Numbered from the stretch's first letter, positions 8,159-18,165 are shown. The stretch is DNA of 64,000 bases from Pinirhizobacter sp036499745 (GCF_036499745.1 NZ_DASYDG010000058.1:1-64000); one strand, 5' to 3'. Made by a program: numbers and translations. Notes: generated from the sequence alone by a model not told the origin.

Positions 8159-8863
8159 ATGCCGCCACTTGTCTCGTCTTTGTTGAATTTACTCGGCACG
8201 TCCGTTGTGCGAGATACCTGGAAACCACCCGAGGACCTTCCGCTCAAGCGTCTCTTCGACGTCCGCAATGACGAACGTGCATCCTTCAAGACCGACACGC
8301 ACAAGATCCGTTATCTGCATGAGCCAGGGATAGGAGCGTCAGCATTCGTCGCGCGACGGAATCATCCTGGGAGCGGCACAAATCGTCTGTGGCGTCGCAT
8401 TCGCCACGTATGTTCGCCCAGTGCATCGAAGCTACGGCAGCGCAGCAGCAAAGAAATCCACCTGAGCGTGGCCCCCGGAGATATGAAAAAGGCCTATGAA
8501 CGTATCAGCTTTTTGCTAACACGGGATCGGTGTCCATTTGACGATTTTAAGGTTCTCAATCCAGTCGGGATGGATACAGGCAATCGTGCGGATGCCGGGG
8601 CGAGAATCACTTTGTATGTGCACAGGCACACCGATCTTCGAATGGCCGGAGCCTACATGCTTGCCCTTGGCGAACGTCTGGTCGAAGCCGGCGTGGGTGT
8701 CGGAAGCACTCCGCCGGGCGACGTTCAATTCACCGATTGTCCCTCGCTGGCTTTCTTCAGTTGTCGGAATGAAGATCTGTCAACGCTGGATGGGGATAGT
8801 CCGCCCTTTCTGGCGATGAAAGACTATTACGGAAGCGTTTGCGACCTGGCGCACAACGACTGA
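8159..8863 (+). CDS. OspF/SpvC/HopAI1-family phosphothreonine lyase (candidate effector)
   Basis: The ATG at 8159 gives 234 residues, close to SpvC (241) and OspF (239). Against my recollection of SpvC, H101 in EIHLSV matches general acid H106, K131 in FDDFKV matches general base K136, and R143, Y153 (ARITLYV) and R203 (CRNE) match R148, Y158 and R213. The spacings H-K 30, K-R 12 and R-Y 10 are identical to SpvC. SpvC K104 has no exact counterpart (K98-E99 instead). Known members irreversibly remove phosphate from pThr in MAP kinases by beta-elimination, delivered by type III secretion. No secretion genes or clear ribosome site are visible; a GTG at 8051 would add 36 residues. Bases 8461-8580 are 59/120 G+C, well below neighbours, suggesting transfer. 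Family confident, target and delivery inferred. Confidence 0.82.
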   Translation: MPPLVSSLLNLLGTSVVRDTWKPPEDLPLKRLFDVRNDERASFKTDTHKIRYLHEPGIGASAFVARRNHPGSGTNRLWRRIRHVCSPSASKLRQRSSKEIHLSVAPGDMKKAYERISFLLTRDRCPFDDFKVLNPVGMDTGNRADAGARITLYVHRHTDLRMAGAYMLALGERLVEAGVGVGSTPPGDVQFTDCPSLAFFSCRNEDLSTLDGDSPPFLAMKDYYGSVCDLAHND

Positions 8864-9055
8864 CCAGGCCATCCAACACCTGCGTCCTTTATGCCAGAAT
8901 ACCGCCCCGGTCCCGCCATGATTTTCGGCTAGGATCGTCGGGGAATCGGGTAGTGCATCAAACCGCCGTGGGCCAGAGCCCGCGGTGGACGGGTGCGTAC
9001 CCGTGGGGACGCGGCGGCGCCGCGAATGACGTCATGGTATCGATCAGGACCGATC

Positions 9056-12000
9056 ATGGATCTGCTGCGCTTTCTCGCCTCCCTTCCACTGCGCCTCGCG
9101 CGCGGCCTGGCCTGGTTGCTGGCGCTCATCCTGCGGCCGATCTTCGGCCAGATGAGCTGGTCCGCGCCGGCCTGGGTTCCGGCCACCGGCAATGCGGCGC
9201 GCAGCCATCCGCTTAAGTTCGCAGGCACCATCGCTGCCGTCCTGGTGGTGCTGGTGGGCGGCTGGTTTGGCTGGCACTGGTGGCAACACCGGCCCAAGGC
9301 CGTGGAGCCCAATCGCGTCACCTTCCAGGTGGCAGCGCCCGCCGTTACCGCCTACGACGAAACCCCGATCACCATCCATCCGCTGGTTGTGCGCTTTTCA
9401 GGTTCGGCGCCGAAGATAGAAGCCCTGCACAAGCCGGTGACCGACGGCATCGCCATGTCGCCGAAGCTTGCCGGTACCTGGACCTGGGATAACGACCGTG
9501 CCCTGCGCTTCGTACCCGCCGAGGACTGGCCGGTGGGTAAACACGTTGAGGTGTCCTTCGACAAGGTCAAGCTGTTCGCGCCGCAGATCGTACTGGCAGA
9601 CGACCACTTCGCCTTCGATACAGCGCCCTTCACCGCGCGCATCGCCAGCGGCGAGTTCTACCAGGACCCGCAGACTCCGACCATGAAGAAGACCATCGTG
9701 CAGGTGGCCTTCAATTACCCGGTGGACCCGGCCCAGTTCGAAAAGCACGTGGCGTTGCAGCGCCTGGATGCCAAAGGTGGCAAGGACGGCGACCTGAAGT
9801 TCACCGTCACTTACGACGAGCGCAAGCTCAATGCCTATGTGCATTCTCAACCGCTGGATCTGCCGCGCGACGACAGCGCGGTGCGCCTGGTGCTGGACAA
9901 AGGCACGCGCAGCGTTCGTGGCGGCGATGGCACCGACAAGGCGCTGACCACCGATGTGAAGGTACCGGGCCTGTACAGCCTCAAGGTGCTGGACATCTCC
10001 GCCAGCCTGGTGGACAACGAGCGCTTCGAGCCTGAGCAGGTGATGGTGGTCACAGTCGGTGGCGCTGTCAGCGACACGGACCTGGCCCGCCGCGTCCGCG
10101 CCTGGGTTCTGCCGAAGTACCAGCCGGGTAGCCAGCACGACGAAGACGCACCGCCGGATGACTGGTCGATCGATCAGGTCGACCAGAAGCTGCTCAAGGG
10201 CAGCAACGCGGTGAAGCTCGATGTCATCCCCACCGAGAACGACTACGCGGAACTGCAAAGCTTCCGCTTCAAGGCAGAACCCGGCCAGCGCATCTACGTG
10301 CGTGTGGAGAACGGCCTGACCTCCTTCGGCGGCTATGTACTGGGCCAGCCCGTGGCCCAGGTGGTCACCGTGCCCGAGTACCCGCGCCTGCTGCGTTTCA
10401 TGGCCGATGGCGCGCTGCTGTCGATGTCCGGCGCAAAGCGGGTGTCGGTGGTATCGCGCAACATGCCAGGCATGAAGCTGGAAATCGGCCGCGTACAGCC
10501 GGACCAGCTGCAGCACCTGGTGAGCCTCAATGGCGGCACCTACGCCAAGCCGCAGATGTACGGCCTGACCTCCGACCACATCGTCGACCGCTTCGAGCAG
10601 AAGACCTCCTTCCCCGCAGGCGACCCGGGCAAGGCCCACTACGAGGGCGTGGACCTGGGCAAGTACCTGGCCTCGGGTAAGAAGGGCGTGTTCCTGCTCA
10701 AGCTTACCGGCTACGACGAGAAGGCCGAGAAGAAGGCCGAGGCCGCCAAGGCCAAGGCGGAAGAGGAGGCGGCCAACGGCGCCGTGGGTGATCGCACCGC
10801 GGGCGATGACAGTGCGGACAGCGCGAATGGCGATGGCGCCGACAACGAAAGTGACGCCGAAGGAGAAGGCGAGGGCGACGCCAGTAGTGACAGCACAGCC
10901 GACGTGAATTCGATCGTCGATGAGCGCCTGGTGGTGATCACCGACCTCGGTGTGCTGGCCAAGCAGTCGCTCGACGGCAGCCAGGACGTATTCGTGCAGT
11001 CCATTCGTACCGGTTCGCCGGTGCCTGGCGCCAAAGTATCGGTGGTTGCCGAGAACGGCCAGGAACTCTTCACCGGTACCACCGCCGCTGATGGCATGGT
11101 GCACTTTGCCAGCCTCAAGGGTTTCGATCGCGAGAAGAAGCCGACCATGTATGTGGTGCGTTCGGGTGAGGACCTGTCCTTCCTGCCGATCGGCGCCTAT
11201 GACCGCAAGCTCGATTATTCCCGCTTCGACATCGGCGGCGAACCCAATGCCCGCAGCCAGGGCCAGCTCACCGCCTATCTTTTCTCCGACCGGGGTATTT
11301 ACCGCCCGGGCGACACCTTCCATATGGGCCTGATCGTCCGCGCCGCTACCTGGACACGCAGCGTTGCGGGTATCCCGCTGCTTGCCGAGGTGGTGGACCC
11401 GCGCGGCACCAGCGTGCGCCAGGAACCGGTGGCCATGAACGAGGCCGGTTTCGCCGAAATGAGCTACACCCCGGCCGAGACCGCGCCCACCGGCAACTGG
11501 ACGGTGAACCTTTACATCGCCAAGGACGGCAAGCCCGGGGCGCAGATCGGCAGCGGCAGCGTACAGGTGAAGGAATTCCAGCCTGATCGCATGAAGGTGG
11601 CCGCGAAACTTTCGCAGGTGGTCGCCGAAGGCTGGGTCAAGCCCGCGCAGCTCAAGGCCGTGGTGGACGTTGAAAACCTGTTTGGTACGCCGGCGGCCGA
11701 CCGCCGCGTGGAAGCCACGCTCACCCTGCGCCCGGCCTTCCCGCAGTTCCACTCGTACCCGGACTACCACTTCTATGACATCCGCCGGGCCAAGGAGGGC
11801 TACGAAGAATCCCTGCAGGACGGCAAGACCGACGACAAGGGCCATGCGGAGTTCGTGCTGGACCTCACCAAGTACGCCGACGCCACCTACCAGCTGTACT
11901 TCCTGGCCAAGGCCTACGAGGCCGAGGGCGGTCGCAGTGTGGCCGCTGCCGCCCAAAGCATGGTGTCGTCCAATGATTACCTCATCGGTTACAAGGCCGT

Positions 12001-15000
12001 GGACAACCTCGAATACGTCACCCGCGACGCCGTACGCAGTGTCAACCTGGTGGCGATCGACCCGTCGGCCAAAAAGACCCAGGTCCAGGGCCTGAAGAAA
12101 GCCATTGTCGAGACACGCTATGTGTCCGTGCTGACCAAGCAGGATTCTGGCGTCTTCAAGTACGAATCGAAGAAGCGCGAATCGACGGTAAGCGAAGAGG
12201 CACTGACCATTCCCGCCACCGGCATGGATGTCACGCTACCCACCGACAAGCCGGGCAATTTTGCCCTGGTGGTGCGCAATGCCCAGGGCAAGGAATTGAA
12301 TCGCGTGGAGTACTCGGTGGCAGGTGACGCCAACGTGTCGCGCTCGCTCGAGCGCAATGCGGAGCTTCAGCTCACCCTTTCGAAGAAGGACTACGCCCCG
12401 GGCGAGGCGGTGGATATCGCCATCCGCGCGCCATACGCCGGCAGCGGCCTGATCACCATCGAGCGCGACAAGGTATACGCGCACGCCTGGTTCCACGCCG
12501 ATACCACCAGCTCCGTGCAGCACATCACGGTGCCGGCGGACTTCGAAGGCAACGGCTACGTCAATGTGCAGTACATCCGGGATCCTTCCTCGGATGAAAT
12601 CTTCATGAGCCCCCTGAGCTTCGGCGTGGTGCCGTTCTCGGTGAACCTCGATGCCCGCCGCAATGGTATCGCCGTTGAAGCGCCGGCGCTGGTGAAACCG
12701 GGCCAGACGGTGACCTTCCACCTGACCTCTGCCAAACCCACCAAGGCCGTGGTCTTCGCCGTGGATGAAGGCATCCTGCAGGTGGCCCGCTACAAGCTGG
12801 GCGACCCGCTCACCTTCTTCTTCTCCAAACGCATGCTGGAAGTGGGAACCTCGCAGATACTGGACCTGATCATCCCGGATTTCGAGAAAGTGATGTCGAT
12901 GGCAGCGCCGGGCGGTGACGCCGACGGTGGCATCGGACGTCAATTGAATCCGTTCAAGCGCAAGCGCGATAAACCCGTGGCCTACTGGTCGGGCATTGTC
13001 GACGTCGACGGCAGCCGCGACTTCACCTACCAGGTACCCGATTACTTCAACGGCAAGTTGCGGGTCATGGCCGTGAGCGTTGCGCCTGACCGCATTGGCA
13101 CGTTTGAAGGCTCCACCACCGTACGTGGTGACTTCGTGCTGTCGCCGAACGTGCCCACTACCATCGCCCCGGGCGACGAAGTGGAGGTAAGCGTGGGCGT
13201 GGCCAACAACCTTACGGGTCTGGCCGGCAAGGACGTGCCGGTGACCGTATCGCTGAAGACCGGCCCGCAGCTGCAGGTCGTGGGCGCGGCCAGCCAGGCG
13301 CTCTCCCTGGGTGAGATGCGCGAAGGTGTGGCGCTGTTCCGGGTGAAGGCCACGGATCTCCTCGGCTCGGGGAATTTCACCTTCACCGCCAGCTACGGTG
13401 ACAAGAGCGCAAAGCAAAGCGTGGATGCCTCGGTGCGGCCGGCGTCGCCCATGCGCACACAGGTGGATATCGGCCGGGTCGATGCGCATGCTCGCCTGGA
13501 TCTGCCGGGCCTGCGCCAGATGTACGACGCTTTCGCCCAACGCCAGGTATCGATGTCCACCGTACCGGTGGTGCTGGCCCAGGGCCTGGCAGCCTACCTG
13601 GTTGATTTCCAGCACTACTGCACCGAGCAGGTGATCTCCAGCGCGATGCCGGCGCTGATCCTTGGCAAACGGCCTGAGTTCGGCAAGGTCACGCGGGCGC
13701 GGGGCGCCGATGGCAAACCGTCCGCAACCGATCCGGTCGCGGCATTGTTCGATACGCTGCACGCGCGCCAGAACGGGCAGGGTGGATTCGGCCTGTGGGC
13801 GGCAACACCCGATACCAACGGGTTCATCACAGACTACGCCGTGCACTACTTGCTCGAGGCGCGCGACCGCGGGGTGGCTGTACCGCAGGACATGCTCGAC
13901 GCCGGTAACGGGGCCTTGCGCCAGATTGCCGCTGCCGAGGGCGAGGATTCACTGGCGTCGCTCCGCCAGCGCGCCTATGCCATTTACCTGCTGACGCGCC
14001 AGGGTACGGTGACCACCAACTACCTGGCGTCCGTGCAGCGGCGCCTGGAAGAAGCGTACGCGCCGCAGTGGAAGTCCGATGTAACCGCAGCATGGCTGGC
14101 GGCAAGCTACCAGCAGCTACATCAGGACAAGCAGGCCGCGCAATTGATCGCTGGCCCGCTGAAGCTGCTTACACGCACACCGGCGGATGAACCCTACAGT
14201 TACGACTACTACTACGATCCTGTGATCCGCGACGCCACGGTGCTGTACATCCTGGCCAAGCACTTCCCGGACCGCGCGAAGGCGCTGCCGCCACAGGCGG
14301 TGGAAAACCTCGTGCGCCCGATCGGCAAGGGTCACTACAACACGCTGTCGTCCGCCATGACCATCCTGGCGCTCGACGCCTGGGCCACCAACGCGGCGGG
14401 CGACCTGTCGAAACTTACCATCGATGAAGTGGCCGCCAACGGTGCGGTGAAGTCGATCGGCAGTGCAAGCGGCAGCGTGCTGCAGGGCTCGTGGTCGGCG
14501 GCGTCGCCACGTCTTCGCCTGGTCAACGATAACGACAGTACCGCGTGGTACGCGGCCAGCCAGACGGGCTTCGACCGTGCGGCGCCCGGCGCTCCGATCA
14601 AGGACGGCATTGAGGTGGTGCGCGAATACACCGACACCAGTGGCAAGACGCTGGATAAAGTCATCATCGGCCAGGAAGTGGACGTGCACGTGCGCATCCG
14701 CGCCACCGGCAAGGATGGGGTGGGCAATCTTGCCATCGTCGACCTGCTGCCCGGTGGCTTTGAGCCGGTGATCGAACCGCCGCCGGCCGATGCCGCGCCG
14801 TCGGCGGATGCCTCGTCGGACGACAGCGGCGCCAATGCCGATGCCACTCCGGCACCGGCCGCCTGGCGCGCGCCCATCGGCCTTGCCAGTTCCACCTGGA
14901 CGCCCGAGTACGCCGACGTCCGCGAGGATCGCGTGGTGATCTACGGCACGGCCACCCCGGACGTGCGCGAGTTCGTCTATCGCATCAAGGCCACCAATGC

Positions 15001-15106
15001 CGGCCACTACATCGTGCCGCCGGCTTATGGTGAATCGCTATACGACCGTACGGTGCAAGCACGCTCGGCCGGTGGAACCACCATTGATGTCGTGCGCAGC
15101 AAGTAG
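9056..15106 (+). CDS. Bacterial alpha-2-macroglobulin with thioester motif
   Basis: About 2016 residues, longer than E. coli YfhM (~1650). Two N-terminal hydrophobic stretches (about 1-30 and 55-76) anchor it to the inner membrane facing the periplasm. Macroglobulin and A2M domains follow, with the thioester CTEQ at residues 1522-1525, so this is the protease-trapping class rather than the thioester-less YfaS type. Family proteins ensnare foreign proteases and are thought to guard the periplasm while PbpC repairs murein; pbpC lies 46 bases downstream. An acidic low-complexity insert sits at about 554-620, and a short Asp/Ala-rich tract near 1904-1925. The ATG at 9056 has AGGA eight bases upstream; the frame is open from 8993. 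Confidence 0.93.
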   Translation: MDLLRFLASLPLRLARGLAWLLALILRPIFGQMSWSAPAWVPATGNAARSHPLKFAGTIAAVLVVLVGGWFGWHWWQHRPKAVEPNRVTFQVAAPAVTAYDETPITIHPLVVRFSGSAPKIEALHKPVTDGIAMSPKLAGTWTWDNDRALRFVPAEDWPVGKHVEVSFDKVKLFAPQIVLADDHFAFDTAPFTARIASGEFYQDPQTPTMKKTIVQVAFNYPVDPAQFEKHVALQRLDAKGGKDGDLKFTVTYDERKLNAYVHSQPLDLPRDDSAVRLVLDKGTRSVRGGDGTDKALTTDVKVPGLYSLKVLDISASLVDNERFEPEQVMVVTVGGAVSDTDLARRVRAWVLPKYQPGSQHDEDAPPDDWSIDQVDQKLLKGSNAVKLDVIPTENDYAELQSFRFKAEPGQRIYVRVENGLTSFGGYVLGQPVAQVVTVPEYPRLLRFMADGALLSMSGAKRVSVVSRNMPGMKLEIGRVQPDQLQHLVSLNGGTYAKPQMYGLTSDHIVDRFEQKTSFPAGDPGKAHYEGVDLGKYLASGKKGVFLLKLTGYDEKAEKKAEAAKAKAEEEAANGAVGDRTAGDDSADSANGDGADNESDAEGEGEGDASSDSTADVNSIVDERLVVITDLGVLAKQSLDGSQDVFVQSIRTGSPVPGAKVSVVAENGQELFTGTTAADGMVHFASLKGFDREKKPTMYVVRSGEDLSFLPIGAYDRKLDYSRFDIGGEPNARSQGQLTAYLFSDRGIYRPGDTFHMGLIVRAATWTRSVAGIPLLAEVVDPRGTSVRQEPVAMNEAGFAEMSYTPAETAPTGNWTVNLYIAKDGKPGAQIGSGSVQVKEFQPDRMKVAAKLSQVVAEGWVKPAQLKAVVDVENLFGTPAADRRVEATLTLRPAFPQFHSYPDYHFYDIRRAKEGYEESLQDGKTDDKGHAEFVLDLTKYADATYQLYFLAKAYEAEGGRSVAAAAQSMVSSNDYLIGYKAVDNLEYVTRDAVRSVNLVAIDPSAKKTQVQGLKKAIVETRYVSVLTKQDSGVFKYESKKRESTVSEEALTIPATGMDVTLPTDKPGNFALVVRNAQGKELNRVEYSVAGDANVSRSLERNAELQLTLSKKDYAPGEAVDIAIRAPYAGSGLITIERDKVYAHAWFHADTTSSVQHITVPADFEGNGYVNVQYIRDPSSDEIFMSPLSFGVVPFSVNLDARRNGIAVEAPALVKPGQTVTFHLTSAKPTKAVVFAVDEGILQVARYKLGDPLTFFFSKRMLEVGTSQILDLIIPDFEKVMSMAAPGGDADGGIGRQLNPFKRKRDKPVAYWSGIVDVDGSRDFTYQVPDYFNGKLRVMAVSVAPDRIGTFEGSTTVRGDFVLSPNVPTTIAPGDEVEVSVGVANNLTGLAGKDVPVTVSLKTGPQLQVVGAASQALSLGEMREGVALFRVKATDLLGSGNFTFTASYGDKSAKQSVDASVRPASPMRTQVDIGRVDAHARLDLPGLRQMYDAFAQRQVSMSTVPVVLAQGLAAYLVDFQHYCTEQVISSAMPALILGKRPEFGKVTRARGADGKPSATDPVAALFDTLHARQNGQGGFGLWAATPDTNGFITDYAVHYLLEARDRGVAVPQDMLDAGNGALRQIAAAEGEDSLASLRQRAYAIYLLTRQGTVTTNYLASVQRRLEEAYAPQWKSDVTAAWLAASYQQLHQDKQAAQLIAGPLKLLTRTPADEPYSYDYYYDPVIRDATVLYILAKHFPDRAKALPPQAVENLVRPIGKGHYNTLSSAMTILALDAWATNAAGDLSKLTIDEVAANGAVKSIGSASGSVLQGSWSAASPRLRLVNDNDSTAWYAASQTGFDRAAPGAPIKDGIEVVREYTDTSGKTLDKVIIGQEVDVHVRIRATGKDGVGNLAIVDLLPGGFEPVIEPPPADAAPSADASSDDSGANADATPAPAAWRAPIGLASSTWTPEYADVREDRVVIYGTATPDVREFVYRIKATNAGHYIVPPAYGESLYDRTVQARSAGGTTIDVVRSK

Positions 15107-15152
15107 GAGTGACGCCGGGTGTCCGGTGACGGATGCCTGGCACTGAAGGACG

Positions 15153-17513
15153 ATGAAACGCCTGCGTCTTCCCCGATGGCACAACGCCCTGGTGGCGTTG
15201 TTGCTGATGTGCGCCATCCCGGTGGGATTCCGGCTGTGGCCGCACGAGCCGCTTCGCCAATGGCTGCCCTCGTCCACGGCAGTCTATGACCATGATGGCC
15301 ATCTGCTGCGCCTGACGCTTGCCAGTGACCAGCGTTATCGCCTGTGGGTGCCGCTGGAAGACATTGCTCCATCGGTGGTCGATGGCGTGCTGCTGCACGA
15401 GGACCGCTGGTTTCGCTGGCACCCCGGCGTCAACGCCTGGGGACTGGCGCGCGGCGCATGGATTACCTACGTTCGCCACGGCAACCCGCAGGGTGGTTCC
15501 ACCATCACCATGCAGCTGGCCCGGCTGATGTACGGGCTCAACACGCGTACGCCCGGCGGCAAATTGCACCAGGCTTGGGCTGCCATGCTGCTGGAGCTGC
15601 GTTACTCCAAGCACGACATCCTCGAGGCCTACCTCAACTACGCACCGTATGGGCGTAACGTGGAAGGCGTGGGCGCGGCCAGCCTGGCTTATTTTGGCAA
15701 ATCGCCATCGGCGCTGAATCTTCCCGAGGCGCTTGCGCTGGCCGTGATCCCACAGGACCCCACGCGGCGGCTCCAGGCGACGGGCGATGGCGGCGACGCG
15801 GTGATCAATCGCTGGCTCAGTGTCTCGCGCAACCGACTGTTCGAGCGCTGGGTGAAGGTGCATCCGGAAGCTGCCGCGCAACGTTCGTTGTTCGCCTTGC
15901 CACTGGCCTTGCGTCCGCTTTCGCAATTGCCGTTCGAAGCCCCGCACTTCGTCGAACAGGTGTTGGCCGCGCGACGCATGACGGGCGGCACCGACATGCG
16001 CGTGACGACCACGCTGGATTTGCGCCTGCAGCACAGCCTGGAGCGCCAGCTACACAGCTACGTGGCCCATCGCGGCGACCGCGGCATCCGCAATGCGGCG
16101 GCCTTGCTGGTGGACACCCGCGACATGGGCATCAAGGCCATGGTGGGCTCGGCCAACTACTTTGACTCGTCGATCCAGGGGCAGGTCAATGGCACGCAGG
16201 CCAAGCGTTCCCCCGGGTCGACGCTCAAGCCCTTCATTTATGGCCTTGGCTTCGACCAGGGTGTGCTTCACCCGCAGACGGTGTTGCGTGACGTGCCGTC
16301 TGCTTTCGGCCCCTACACGCCTGAAAACTTCGACGGACGGTTCCTGGGGCCGGTGACAGCTACACAGGCGTTGATCCGCAGCCGCAACATCCCGGCGGTT
16401 TACGTGGCCTCGCGGTTGAACAACCCGACGCTGTACCAGTTCATGAAGGATGCCGGCATCAGCCGCTTGGCCAGCGAACAGCACTACGGCCTGGCCCTGG
16501 TACTCGGTGGCGGTGAAGTGACGATGCAAGAGTTGGCGGGCCTCTACGCGATGCTCGCCAACCGCGGTGAGCTGAAGGCCCTGCGTACTGTGTCGACGGA
16601 CCCGAAGTCCCCGGGCACGCGCATGCTCAGTGAAGAAGCCAGCTTCATGGTCATGGACATCCTTCGCCAGAACCCGCGTCCGGATGATGCACTGACCGCG
16701 CAGCCCTCGCGGTTGCCGGTGTACTGGAAGACAGGCACATCGTGGAGTTTTCGAGATGCCTGGACCGCCGGCAGTTTCGGCCCGTATGTGCTTATCGTCT
16801 GGATCGGCAACTTCGATGGCCAGGGCAACCCGGCCTTCGTCGGCGTGGATGCCGCCGCTCCGTTGTTCTTCCAGATCGCCGATGCGTTGCGCGCGGAAAA
16901 CCCTTCGCTTGCCGAGCCCATCCGGCGCAATCCCGCCAACCTTGCGAAAGTGACGATCTGCCTGGCCAGCGGCGACCTGCCCAACGCATGGTGCCCGCAA
17001 ACGGGAACCACCTGGTTCATCCCGGGCAAGTCGCCGATCCGCGTGAGCACTATCCATCGCGCTGTGGTGTTCGACACCACCACCAACCAGCCGGCGTGCC
17101 CGCCGTATGATCCGCGCCACATCCGCACCGAGGTATTCGAATACTGGCCGTCGGACCTGCAGCGTGTATTCGCCCAGGCCGGAATTGCGCGCAGGCAGCC
17201 GCCGGCCTTGCCGGCGTGCCAGGGTGCGGGGCAGGCCGATGGCTCACCACCGCGGATCACCTCGCCACTGCGTGGCAGCACGTACACCATGCGTGTCTCG
17301 CGCCTGGGCAGCGAGCAGATCAGTTTCTCGGCCACCAGCGATGCCGATGCCCGCGATTTGTACTGGTTCGTCGACGATGCCTACCTTGGCAGGTCAAAGG
17401 CAGGCGATGCGCTCCTATGGCAGCCCGACCGGGTAGGGCACTTCCTGGTACGCGTGGTGGATGACCATGGGCGCAGCGACAGCCGGCCACTCGATGTTGC
17501 GGTGACGCAATAG
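15153..17513 (+). CDS. pbpC: Penicillin-binding protein 1C
   Basis: 786 residues. One N-terminal membrane helix is followed by a glycosyltransferase-51 domain (LLHEDRWFRWHPGVN with the catalytic Glu; GGSTITMQLARL) and a transpeptidase domain with SxxK at S356-K359 (SPGSTLKPF) and KTGTSW. The C-terminus carries the BiPBP_C Ig-like domain specific to PBP1C. It polymerises and possibly cross-links peptidoglycan. AAGGA precedes the ATG. Its placement directly after the thioester macroglobulin is the classic paired arrangement. Confidence 0.95.
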   Translation: MKRLRLPRWHNALVALLLMCAIPVGFRLWPHEPLRQWLPSSTAVYDHDGHLLRLTLASDQRYRLWVPLEDIAPSVVDGVLLHEDRWFRWHPGVNAWGLARGAWITYVRHGNPQGGSTITMQLARLMYGLNTRTPGGKLHQAWAAMLLELRYSKHDILEAYLNYAPYGRNVEGVGAASLAYFGKSPSALNLPEALALAVIPQDPTRRLQATGDGGDAVINRWLSVSRNRLFERWVKVHPEAAAQRSLFALPLALRPLSQLPFEAPHFVEQVLAARRMTGGTDMRVTTTLDLRLQHSLERQLHSYVAHRGDRGIRNAAALLVDTRDMGIKAMVGSANYFDSSIQGQVNGTQAKRSPGSTLKPFIYGLGFDQGVLHPQTVLRDVPSAFGPYTPENFDGRFLGPVTATQALIRSRNIPAVYVASRLNNPTLYQFMKDAGISRLASEQHYGLALVLGGGEVTMQELAGLYAMLANRGELKALRTVSTDPKSPGTRMLSEEASFMVMDILRQNPRPDDALTAQPSRLPVYWKTGTSWSFRDAWTAGSFGPYVLIVWIGNFDGQGNPAFVGVDAAAPLFFQIADALRAENPSLAEPIRRNPANLAKVTICLASGDLPNAWCPQTGTTWFIPGKSPIRVSTIHRAVVFDTTTNQPACPPYDPRHIRTEVFEYWPSDLQRVFAQAGIARRQPPALPACQGAGQADGSPPRITSPLRGSTYTMRVSRLGSEQISFSATSDADARDLYWFVDDAYLGRSKAGDALLWQPDRVGHFLVRVVDDHGRSDSRPLDVAVTQ

Positions 17514-17546
17514 GGCTTGAGGCCCGGTTCCGTGCCGTTTGCGCGG

Positions 17547-17571
17547 TTAGGCCCAATTAGGCTAATATAAC
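17547..17571. promoter_or_regulatory. Candidate promoter/operator of the RES-Xre toxin-antitoxin operon
   Basis: TTAGGC occurs at 17547-17552 and again at 17558-17563, eleven bases apart, directly ahead of a TATAAC (17566-17571) that could be a -10 element. An AAAGGAG ribosome site and the antitoxin ATG follow. Repeats overlapping a promoter suit autorepression by the Xre-type antitoxin; this role is inferred. Confidence 0.5.
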
Positions 17572-17589
17572 AGCCCAAAGGAGCCATTC

Positions 17590-18165
17590 ATGTCCTCCAA
17601 CGAAAATCGCCGCAAGCGCGGCAGCCTCGCTGCCTCGGACGCGCCCCTCCGCGCCACGCGCCGCGCCGGCTCGCGCACGGCCAGCGCCGAGCAGGCCATG
17701 TTTGCCCGCCTGATGAATGGCCAGCTCGGTCTGGACAGCGGCGCCTTCATGGTGATCGAGCGCGCCGGCAGCCTTGAGCGCGCCGAGAGTGTCAGGCACG
17801 GCCTTTCACCTCGGTTATTCGTCAACCTCGCAGCTTCCCTGCGCCTTTCACAAGCCATCCTGCTCGACAATCTCGGCCTTCCGCATTCCACCATGAAGCG
17901 CAAGACCCAGCACGATGAACTCCTTGGCCGCCTGGAGAGCGAGCGCGTGATGGGCGTGGCGCGCCTGGTGGGGCTGGTGCAGTCGATGGTGGAGGAGAGC
18001 GGCAACCCCGAGGGCTTCGACGCCGCCGAATGGCTTGGCCGCTGGATCCAGGCACCCGTGCCTGCGCTCGGCGGCAGGACACCGGCAGACCTCCTCGATA
18101 CCGCGGCCGGCCAGGAAGAAGTGGCCCGGTTGCTGCGCCAGGCGCAAGCTGGCGTGTATGCGTGA
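17590..18165 (+). CDS. Xre/MbcA/ParS-type antitoxin (DUF2384)
   Basis: 191 residues. The N-terminal ~40 residues are basic and disordered, the middle is helical, and the C-terminal ~50 residues show the MbcA/ParS toxin-binding domain: WLGRWIQAPVPALGG, then TPADLLDTAAGQEEVARLL ending GVYA. Antitoxins of this class neutralise a RES-domain toxin and repress their own operon as complexes. The stop overlaps the toxin start by four bases. AAAGGAG gives a strong ribosome site seven bases ahead of the start. Confidence 0.93.
   Translation: MSSNENRRKRGSLAASDAPLRATRRAGSRTASAEQAMFARLMNGQLGLDSGAFMVIERAGSLERAESVRHGLSPRLFVNLAASLRLSQAILLDNLGLPHSTMKRKTQHDELLGRLESERVMGVARLVGLVQSMVEESGNPEGFDAAEWLGRWIQAPVPALGGRTPADLLDTAAGQEEVARLLRQAQAGVYA

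Noticed and set aside
8159..8863. N-terminal lyase domain of a LanL-type lanthipeptide synthetase
   Set aside because: The gene ends after the lyase; no kinase or cyclase domain or precursor peptide follows.
9398..13846. Long open frames on the minus strand opposite the macroglobulin gene (852 and 536 residues)
   Set aside because: They mirror the codon pattern of the plus-strand gene, have no family signature and are typical shadows in high-GC DNA.
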